Shown in pieces: positions 1 to 6,800 of a stretch of DNA of 11,782 bases (the stretch's first letter is position 1; every line of letters starts with the position of its first letter). Below the pieces are notes generated by a model. That model searched no databases. It had not been told where the DNA came from and saw nothing but the letters and a program-made list of their open reading frames with translations. Both the position numbers and the translations under genes were made by a program. Origin of the DNA: Desulfobacterales bacterium (lineage in GTDB: Bacteria; Desulfobacterota; Desulfobacteria; Desulfobacterales; 4be13); contig JAOZRQ010000180.1 in the NCBI GenBank assembly GCA_029940115.1, positions 1-11,782 of the forward strand, read 5' to 3'.

Positions 1-68
1 AGGGATTCAAAGCATTGGATGTTCCTCAGTTTTACTTTGGCAAGATAAAATGTGTTCTGTTTTGTCAT
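1..68 (-). CDS. 5' end of a probable AAA/RecF-like ATPase gene (partial, runs off the window)
   Basis: Only the first 22 codons plus two bases are present. The reading begins MTKQNTFYLAKVKLRNIQCF and is open to the window edge. A short beta-strand of the type 'kvkLrNiqcFes' directly after the start is typical of the N-terminus of SMC/RecF/OLD-like AAA ATPases, where it precedes a Walker A motif; that motif would lie outside the window. The start is well supported: AGGAGG at 78-83 sits nine bases upstream of the ATG. It lies on the same strand as the NRPS, 185 bases after its stop, and the gap holds hairpins and a possible promoter, so it is probably a separate transcription unit. The family call rests on about 12 residues and is tentative; that a gene starts here is much surer. 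Confidence 0.6.
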   Translation of the reverse strand, partial: MTKQNTFYLAKVKLRNIQCFES

Positions 69-77
69 TATTTTGCC

Positions 78-83
78 CCTCCT
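78..83 (-). promoter_or_regulatory. Strong Shine-Dalgarno site AGGAGG
   Basis: AGGAGG (extended AGGAGGGG) is placed nine bases before the ATG at 68-66. It is the best ribosome binding site in the window and is the main evidence that the otherwise unnoticed short reading frame at the left edge is a real gene start. Confidence 0.7.
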
Positions 84-94
84 GACAGCATAAC

Positions 95-104
95 TGGCCG
101 GCCA
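95..104. repeat. 10-bp perfect palindrome TGGCCGGCCA
   Basis: A perfect GC-rich palindrome lies 11 bases upstream of the ribosome binding site of the left-edge gene. It could be an operator half or a small RNA hairpin in the leader, but nothing else in the sequence supports a role. Confidence 0.35.
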
Positions 105-127
105 TAAATTTTTTGGTGTCGGTGGAT

Positions 128-172
128 TCCGGGTCGTGGCTGAAAAAAGTCCCTTTTTCAGCCACGCCCGGA
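128..172. repeat. Long inverted repeat (hairpin) between the NRPS and the left-edge gene
   Basis: The arms at 128-147 and 154-172 pair over about 19 bases with a single bulged T at 134 and a six-base loop. The loop-proximal part is A5/T5 and the base of the stem is GC-rich. Neither strand shows a run of T directly after the stem, so it is not a textbook intrinsic terminator. It lies downstream of the NRPS and would also fall in the leader of the ATPase-like gene if that gene uses the promoter at 195-224. It could equally be a dispersed REP-like element. Confidence 0.75.
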
Positions 173-194
173 GTGACAAGCATGGTGGCCGTGA

Positions 195-224
195 TATATA
201 GCGGGATGTAGAATAAATTTGCAA
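195..224 (-). promoter_or_regulatory. Possible sigma70-type promoter for the left-edge gene
   Basis: TTGCAA at 219-224 and TATATA at 195-200 are separated by 18 bases, each matching the consensus at four of six positions. Transcription would start near 187 and give a leader of about 120 bases that contains the 128-172 hairpin. This is a weak match in an AT-rich stretch. Confidence 0.35.
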
Positions 225-233
225 TTTGTTCTC

Positions 234-254
234 GGACGATTTGAAAAATCGTCC
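234..254 (-). terminator. Stem-loop immediately after the NRPS stop codon
   Basis: GGACGATTT and AAATCGTCC form a perfect 9-bp stem with a three-base loop. On the minus strand the stem starts at the last base of the TAG stop codon of the NRPS (256-254). It is followed by GAGAACAAATTG rather than a U-tract, so it may be a 3'-end stabiliser or a weak terminator rather than an efficient intrinsic one. Confidence 0.45.
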
Positions 255-3200
255 TACTCTTCCAACAAGGCCAATTCCTCATCGGTCATGGGCGCGTCGC
301 CCGCTTTTTCCGGCTCTTCCAATGGGCGAATCCCGGCGTAAGGCGATTCTCCCCTCTCTTGGGTGATCTTGGCCAGTTCCGCAACGGTGGGGTGGCGAAA
401 GATGTCGAGCAGCTTGACATTCGCGGCCATGTCGCGTTGCATGTCGAAGACGAGCTTGGTGGCCCGCAGGCTGTGTCCGCCCAGTTCAAAGAAGTTGTCA
501 TGGATGCCGACCCTTTCGAGATTCAGCACGGCTTGCCATAGGCTCACCAGTTGTTCCTCCACCTCATTGCGAGGCGGGGTGTACGCGCTCTCCAGCTCGG
601 GTCTGCGCTGATCCGGGGCCGGCAACGCGCGGCGGTTCACCTTGCCGTTCGGTGTCAGCGGCAGGGTCTCCATGGTCACGAAAGCCTCGGGAATCATGTA
701 GTCGGGCAACTTCTCCTTGAGAAAGTTTCGCATCTCCCCAAGTGTGCTGGGCGGCGTGTGATCCGGGGGGTGAACCACATACGCCACCAGACGCTTGTCC
801 GCGGGGTCGTCCTCCCGGATGACCACCACGCTTTGGCGCACTGTCGGATGAGTCGCCAGCACCGCCTCAATCTCGCCCAGCTCAATCCGAAACCCGCGCA
901 GTTTCACCTGATGATCCATCCGACCCAAATACTCGACGGTCCCATCCAGGAGCCAGCGGGCCAGATCTCCGGTTTTGTAGAGAGACATCACGCCAAATCT
1001 TCGGATCTCTTCGCGGATGAACTTCTCTGCGGTCAGGCCCGGCCGGTTGAGATACCCCTTGGCCAATCCATCGCCGCCGATGTGCAGTTCCCCGGCCACG
1101 CCGATGGGAACTGGTTGGAGGTGCTGATCCAGGATGTATATCTGGGTGTTGCCAATCGGATGCCCAATGGAGACCATCTCGCCGGTGTCGGCCGCGGGTT
1201 GCACTTGGCAAACGGTGGACCAGATGGTGGTCTCAGTGGGCCCATACAGGTTCCAGGCCTCCCGGCCCTTCTCCAGAAGCAGGGCCGCGAGATCCTGGGG
1301 CAGGGCCTCTCCACCACACAGGATTCTGAGTTGCGGATGCCGTTCCCATCCCGCGGCCACCATCAGACGCCAAGTGGCGGGGGTGGCCTGCATGACCGTG
1401 ATGCCGGTCTGATCCACGCATTCGAGCAGTTGCGGGCCGTCTGATGCCATCTCTCGGGAAGCGAGCACGATCTTCGCACCGACGATCAGCGGCAGGTACA
1501 GCTCCAGTGCCGCGATGTCAAAGGAGAGGGTGGTGACGGCCAGCAAGACATCGTCCGCTGTCAGCCCCGGTTCCTGGCCCATGGAGACCAGGAAGTTGAG
1601 CAAGGCCCGATGACCAATCTGCACCCCCTTGGGCTTGCCGGTGGAGCCTGAGGTGTAGATCGTATATGCCAAATTTTCGGGCGCGGTCCTTGGCAGTGGC
1701 GCAAGGGGCAACGGATGCGCGTCACTGATCCTCTCCCAGTCGGTGTCGAGATGGACAACTCTCACCTTCTCATCCACTTCGAGCTTCCAGCCTCCGCTCT
1801 CCAGCCCTTTCTGCGTCAGCAGCACCGGTGCTTGGGAATCTTCCAGCATGTAGGCGAGGCGGTCTTGGGGATAGGCCGGATCCAGGGGCACATACGCGCC
1901 GCCAGCCTTGAGAATGCCAAGCAATCCGACCAGCATGTCGAGGGAGCGTTCCACACAGATCCCCACCAAGACATTGGCCCTCACGCCCAAGTCTCGCAGA
2001 TGATGCGCGAGCTGATCCGCACGGGTGTTCAGGTCTTTGTAAGTCAGTTCCTGATCTTCAAATGTCACGGCCACGGTGCCGGGCATCTGTTCCGCCTGCG
2101 CCTCAAACCGGTCCACCACGGTCTCTTCGTGGGGATAGGCCATCTCGGTGGCATTGAACTCGTGAAACAGCTGCCGCTGTTCCGCATCGGTGAGGATGTT
2201 GAGCCGATCCACGGGCTGACGCGGGTCTGCGAGGATGCTCCCCATCAGCACCGTGAGATGGTTTCCCATCCGTCGGATGCGACTCTCGGAGAAGATGTCA
2301 GTGTTGTATTCGATGCTGAAATTCAGGCGATCCGTAGTCTCATTGAAATGAAGCGTCATGTCGAGCTTGCTCGCCTGCGCGTCCGGCATGACCGGGCGAA
2401 TCTGGAGGTCCCCCGCGGTGCGTTCCAAGTCGCCGCTGGCGTTTTGCAGGATCAGCATCACGTCAAAGAGCGGGGAGCGGCTCAGGTCCCGGGGCAGATC
2501 CAATTCGTTCACCAAGCGGTCAAAGGGATAGACCTGATGGTCATATGCGGCGGTCGCGGTCTGCCGGACCTGTTGCAGGACGGTCTCAAACGGGGCCTCC
2601 CCGTCGATCTGGTCCCGCAACACCAGGGTGTTGAGATAGAAGCCGATCTGATCCTCCAGTTCCATCAGGTTCCTGCCGGCAATGGGGCTGGCGATGATCA
2701 CGTCCGTCTGGCCGGTGTATCGGTATAGCAGTACCTTGGTTGCGGCCACCACGGTCATGAACAGACTCACCTGCCGGTCGCGGCAGAATGCCACCAGCGA
2801 CGATTTCGGCATGGTCTCCACGGTGAAGGTGAGTTCGTTGCCATTGAACGTCTGGATGGCGGGCCGCACGAAATCGGTGGGCAGATCCATGACAGGCAGA
2901 TCACCCGATAGCTTCTCATGCCAATAGTCTCGGTGCGGGCCAAGGGAATCGCCTGCCATCTGCCGGTTCTGCCAATGGGCATAGTCACGATACTGGATCC
3001 GCAGGGGGGGCACGGAGACGCCGGTTCCGTCATGGAATGCCTCGTAAAATTCGGTAAACTCCCGCATGATCACGCCGATGCTCCATCCGTCGCATATGAT
3101 GTGGTGCAGGGTGAGCAACATCAGGTGACGATTTTCGGAGAGCCTCAGCAGGGCGACCCGCAACAACGGTCCCCTTTCCAGATCAAACGGCTTCAACGCC

Positions 3201-3706
3201 TCCGCTTGAATCTGCTGTTGGGCCATGACCTCCGGTTGCGCCTGACCGGTCAGGTCGTCAAAGCGGATCGAGCAGTCGATGGACTCATGAATCTGTTGTC
3301 TCGGCGCTCCGTTGACCGTGACAAAGGTGGTTCGCAGGGACTCGTGGCGGTGGATCAGATGCGCCAGCGATTTCTCAAAGGCCTCTCGATCCAGAGGGCC
3401 TTCCAGGGACAGGTAGAGCGGAATGTTGTACGCGACCGACCCCTCCTCCATCTGGGCCAGCACCCAGAGACGTTGCTGGGCATGGGAGAGGTCATAATGC
3501 GCCTGTTCAGGGAGCGGTTCGATGGAGAACGCCGTCTGGGCATCTTCCATGACGCGCATGATCTCAGATTTGCGGACCTTCAGCTCGTCGCGCAGGGCCG
3601 GTGTCAGCCTGCCGGTCGGCGCCCGATACCGCAGACGCCCGTCCTCAACCCACAGTCTGATGTCCAGATCATGCAGGGCCGACAGAAATTCCTCAGTTGT
3701 CTTCAT
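254..3706 (-). CDS. Single-module nonribosomal peptide synthetase, docking-C-A-T, predicted glycine-specific
   Basis: This cytosolic enzyme should condense the acyl group from the upstream PKS with an amino acid. Residues 1-55 form a TubC-type docking domain (LWVEDGRLRYRAPTGRLTP). The condensation domain (about 70-500) has HHIICDG at 201-207 with catalytic His202. The adenylation domain (about 520-1030) has YTSGSTGKPKG at 684-694. The ten specificity residues read D730 I731 L734 Q773 L796 G798 L820 I828 W829 K1022, a code I recall as glycine's. The thiolation domain has LGGHS with Ser1079 for phosphopantetheine. There is no epimerase, methyltransferase, thioesterase or reductase. The protein ends in an acidic tail (MTDEELALLEE) that resembles a docking peptide for a further partner. 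The start ATG overlaps the mini-ORF stop as ATGA and is preceded by GGAGGAAGG with a six-base spacer. The stop is TAG. Confidence 0.95.
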   Translation of the reverse strand: MKTTEEFLSALHDLDIRLWVEDGRLRYRAPTGRLTPALRDELKVRKSEIMRVMEDAQTAFSIEPLPEQAHYDLSHAQQRLWVLAQMEEGSVAYNIPLYLSLEGPLDREAFEKSLAHLIHRHESLRTTFVTVNGAPRQQIHESIDCSIRFDDLTGQAQPEVMAQQQIQAEALKPFDLERGPLLRVALLRLSENRHLMLLTLHHIICDGWSIGVIMREFTEFYEAFHDGTGVSVPPLRIQYRDYAHWQNRQMAGDSLGPHRDYWHEKLSGDLPVMDLPTDFVRPAIQTFNGNELTFTVETMPKSSLVAFCRDRQVSLFMTVVAATKVLLYRYTGQTDVIIASPIAGRNLMELEDQIGFYLNTLVLRDQIDGEAPFETVLQQVRQTATAAYDHQVYPFDRLVNELDLPRDLSRSPLFDVMLILQNASGDLERTAGDLQIRPVMPDAQASKLDMTLHFNETTDRLNFSIEYNTDIFSESRIRRMGNHLTVLMGSILADPRQPVDRLNILTDAEQRQLFHEFNATEMAYPHEETVVDRFEAQAEQMPGTVAVTFEDQELTYKDLNTRADQLAHHLRDLGVRANVLVGICVERSLDMLVGLLGILKAGGAYVPLDPAYPQDRLAYMLEDSQAPVLLTQKGLESGGWKLEVDEKVRVVHLDTDWERISDAHPLPLAPLPRTAPENLAYTIYTSGSTGKPKGVQIGHRALLNFLVSMGQEPGLTADDVLLAVTTLSFDIAALELYLPLIVGAKIVLASREMASDGPQLLECVDQTGITVMQATPATWRLMVAAGWERHPQLRILCGGEALPQDLAALLLEKGREAWNLYGPTETTIWSTVCQVQPAADTGEMVSIGHPIGNTQIYILDQHLQPVPIGVAGELHIGGDGLAKGYLNRPGLTAEKFIREEIRRFGVMSLYKTGDLARWLLDGTVEYLGRMDHQVKLRGFRIELGEIEAVLATHPTVRQSVVVIREDDPADKRLVAYVVHPPDHTPPSTLGEMRNFLKEKLPDYMIPEAFVTMETLPLTPNGKVNRRALPAPDQRRPELESAYTPPRNEVEEQLVSLWQAVLNLERVGIHDNFFELGGHSLRATKLVFDMQRDMAANVKLLDIFRHPTVAELAKITQERGESPYAGIRPLEEPEKAGDAPMTDEELALLEE
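486..510 (-). repeat. 25-bp exact direct repeat shared by the two carrier-protein domains (other copy at 3994-4018)
   Basis: The same 25 bases encode the conserved IHDNFF segment just before the phosphopantetheine site of the NRPS T domain (486-510) and of the PKS ACP (3994-4018). The shared bases reflect a conserved peptide motif with identical codon choice. They are long enough to serve as a recombination site about 3.5 kb apart. Confidence 0.8.
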
Positions 3707-3828
3707 ATTTCGCCTTCCTCCACGTCCTCATCCGCGGTGAGCCTTTCGACATGTTCAGCCAAGCCTGCCACGGTCGGATCGTCAAATATGCTGCTCATCG
3801 GCAGATTCATCCGCTCAGTTGACTTCAT
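3703..3828 (-). CDS. 41-aa mini-ORF bridging PKS and NRPS, repeating the PKS C-terminus
   Basis: The frame starts MKSTER, near-identical to the NRPS start MKTTEE. It then repeats the last 35 residues of the PKS ACP (MNLPMSSIFDDPTV to DVEEGEI) with three substitutions (RI to HV, Q to E). It lacks the ACP serine and the first helices, so it cannot be a carrier protein. Its ATG overlaps the PKS stop as ATGA, and its own stop overlaps the NRPS start in the same way. GGAGGAAGG at 3835-3843 lies six bases before it. It arose from the 122-bp duplication. It may be translated only as a coupling leader for the NRPS; a role for the peptide itself, such as competing for the NRPS docking domain through its acidic tail, is speculation. 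Confidence 0.6.
   Translation of the reverse strand: MKSTERMNLPMSSIFDDPTVAGLAEHVERLTADEDVEEGEI
3713..3721 (-). promoter_or_regulatory. Ribosome binding site GGAGGAAGG embedded in coding sequence, duplicated at 3835-3843
   Basis: The codons for the C-terminal VEEGE residues spell GGAGGAAGG, six bases upstream of the NRPS ATG. The same sequence 122 bases away lies six bases upstream of the mini-ORF ATG. The acidic tail of the upstream protein and the initiation signal of the next gene therefore share the same bases, which would constrain the tail apart from any docking role. Confidence 0.8.
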
Positions 3829-6800
3829 ATTTCGCCTTCCTCCACGTCCTGATCCGCGGTGAGCCTTTCGATGCGTTCAGCCAAGCCTGCCACGGTCGGA
3901 TCGTCAAATATGCTGCTCATCGGCAGGTTCATCCGGAACGCATTGTGAATCCGGGAGATGACCTGCGCGGCCAGCAGGGAATCGCCATTGAGGTCAAAGA
4001 AGTTGTCATGGATGCCGATCTGGGAGATGCCGAGCAGTTCCTGCCAGATGCGGGCGAGCGTCCGTTCCGTCCCATTGCGAGGGGCCACATACGCCGTTCC
4101 GAGTGCGGGTCGGTCATGGGTCGGTTCCGAGGAGAGGCCCCTGTCCATCTGGTCCATGCTGAACGTGCGACTCTGCTCAACCCGCGTGATGAAGTCATGG
4201 GTGGACACGATGATCTGAGGGGCGTCGGCAGCCAAGATGCGGTCAAACACATCCATCCCCTCAATGGGCAGCATCCCGTCTTGGAGGGCATCCTCTGGCG
4301 AGCGGCTGACGGAGGATCGTCCATCTTCGGGGCCGACCTGAGCGCGTCGCTCCCTGCCCATCGGGTCCCCGCCATTCTCCGCACGATGTCGGGAGATGCC
4401 GTCCGTCACCGATTGCCCCGCCTTGGAGACCACGATTTTGCCAATATGCCTGGCCTGTGCCATATGTTCAAACGCGGCGGCGACATCCGTGATGGGAAAT
4501 ACCCGATGCACAAGCGGCGTGAAATCGCCGAGATCAAAGTATCGCACGATCTCGTGGAACAGGGCGTTGAACCCGGGAATATCGGGCCCCACACTGATGG
4601 CATGGTATGACAGGCCCTTCTCAAAGGGCCGCAAGCCCAATGGGGTGTTGTTCTGGATGTCCCTGATGCCCAATTCCAGGAAGCGTCCAAACGGGGCAAG
4701 GGTCACCAAGCTTTTGGGGATGAATCCCCCCCCCAAGGAGTTCAAAACGACATCCACGCCTCTGCCATTGGTCTGTTCCATCACCTTGTCGGCAAAGGCG
4801 AGTGATCTTGAATCCATCACATGCTGAATCCCCAGATCGCGCAAGAATGCCCGTTTTTTCGGATTCCCGGCGGTGGCAAAAATTTCCGTACCCACCCATT
4901 GGGCAATCTTGACGGCTGCCAGGCCCACACCACCCGCCGCGGCGTGGATCAGGACACGCTCTCCTTCAGACAGTTGGCCTTTTGTGACCAACGCGTAATA
5001 GGCGGTCACAAACGCGGACGGAATGGTCGCGGCCTCCTCGAAACTGAGGGCATCCGGTTTGGGTACCACCGATGTTGCCGAGGTTGTGGTGAATGCGCTG
5101 AAACTGGCGGGTGCGAAGGCAATGACGTCATCGCCTTTTCGGAAATCCCTGACATTCTTGCCAACGCGGACGATCCTCCCCGCACATTCCAAGCCGAACT
5201 TGAAGCGATGGCCGGACGGACCCGGCAAGAGTCCCAACGCATAGAGCACTTCCTTGAAGTTGAGACCCGTCGCGCGAACCGCAATCTCCACTTCTTCCGG
5301 ACCGGGTTCCCGACGCAGGGCAGGTTTGAATGTCAAGGTGTCCAAAGAGCCGGGGGAGCCGATTTCCAAGCAAAAGTTTCGTCCTTCAGAAAATGTCTTG
5401 TCAATTGCCGTTTCGGCTCTTATTTGGCGCAGGGCATATTCTTCAATTTCAACCAGTCCCCTGCCCTGCTCGTCCATGATCGTGACAGTGAATCTGAGCG
5501 TGTCCGATTGTGCGGCCTCAGTGTCGGCATATCTCACATGGCTGTAAAGATTGGCCGGCAACGGCGCCTTGATTCTCAAGCCCTTGTAGGAAAAGGGCAA
5601 TCCGTTGTAATCCGGGTCGTGGAGTGCCATGAAGCCGGTACCAATGTCCAACAGGGCCGGATGCAACGGATACGCGATGAGATCGTCGGCAAACTCATCT
5701 GGCAACTCAAGGCGGGCCAGCCCTTGGCGGTCCCCCAGATTGAGACGCCTCAGGTTGTGCCAGCGGGGACCAAAATCTCTCAGGCGTGCCTCAAACTCGG
5801 TTTGCGGCTTCTGCGCCAATCCATCCATGATGATCGCCTGATGACAGTCGCGTTCAATGGCATGGATGTCGTATGTCTCAACTTGACGGGAGGAGAAGGA
5901 CGCAATGATGCCTCTCGTATGCTCCTGCCACCTCTCCGGCCCGGCCTGGCTGCTGATCACAAATTCAAAGGTGCCATCCCCCTGACGCGTCAAAACCGTA
6001 TGAACCGCTCTCTCCTCATCCTCTTCGACGATCAGGGGGCTGAGGAAGAATACTTCCCGGATTTCGATCATGCCTGATTCCGCATGAGCCTCAAACGCAG
6101 CCCGGGCCAGTTCCAGGTGGGCCGTGCCTGGCAATGTCGCCTTGCCCATGATCCGGTGATCATGCAAGACCCAGTGCTTGTTGACGTTCAAGCGGCTGAT
6201 GTATCTCTCCTGAGCGTCGTCCCTCTCAATGACACACTCGTCAAACAGCGGATGAGAGACCGCTCGGGTCTCTTTTGACTGAGGGGGCAATGCGGGCAAG
6301 GAAATCCGAGGAATGCCTCCAGCAGTCTCGACGGCCATTCCCACCTCCTGCCACGCATCCCAGTTGACCGCCACGGTGAATGTCTCCCTTTTGACGTGTG
6401 CAAACGCATCAAGAAAGGCATTCGCGGCGCAATAGGCGATTTGTCCATAGGTCCCCAAAATTGAGGTCAGCGCGGAGCAGAGGATGAGGAAGTCCAATTC
6501 GACATCCGCCAAAAGGCGGTCAAGTATCAACGTGCCTTTGACTTTGGGAGCCATCACGGCCGCTGTCATCTCCCGGGTTTGGCGTGGAATCAGCGCACCA
6601 TCAGGGACTCCGGCCGCGTGAATCACGCCGTTGATCGAGCCAAACCGTTGCCTGACCTCGGTGATCACCGCCCGCATCTGTTGCGGGTCGGCCACATCGG
6701 CGCTGGCGACGAATACCTCGGATCCGAGCGACTCAATCGCCTGCAATTTGCGGATTTTCTGGGTGACCCGATCGTCCGTGTGATGGGTGTCAAGCCACTG

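Larger units (their letters stand above)
3692..3935 (-). repeat. 122-bp tandem duplication at the PKS/NRPS junction
   Basis: Two abutting copies, 3814-3935 and 3692-3813, align without gaps and differ at six positions that I counted, so about 95% identical. The unit runs from the codons for RMNLPM in the last helices of the PKS ACP, through the PKS stop, to codon 5 of the NRPS frame. Three of the differences are clustered (codons RI in the PKS, HV in the second copy). The unit length is not a multiple of three, so the second copy is read in a new frame. The divergence suggests that the event is not recent. Confidence 0.93.

Noticed and set aside
7..282. 91-codon minus-strand frame through the left intergenic region
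   Set aside because: It starts inside the NRPS end, runs through both hairpins and has no ribosome binding site. A better-supported start in another frame lies at 68.
3703..3828. Mini-ORF as a real stand-alone carrier protein
   Set aside because: It lacks the serine-bearing motif and the first helices; only the last third of an ACP is present.
4821..6077. 418-codon plus-strand frame, with similar ones at 551-1444, 1715-2728 and 2918-3862
   Set aside because: All are antisense shadows of PKS or NRPS domains, whose active-site motifs are all read on the minus strand.
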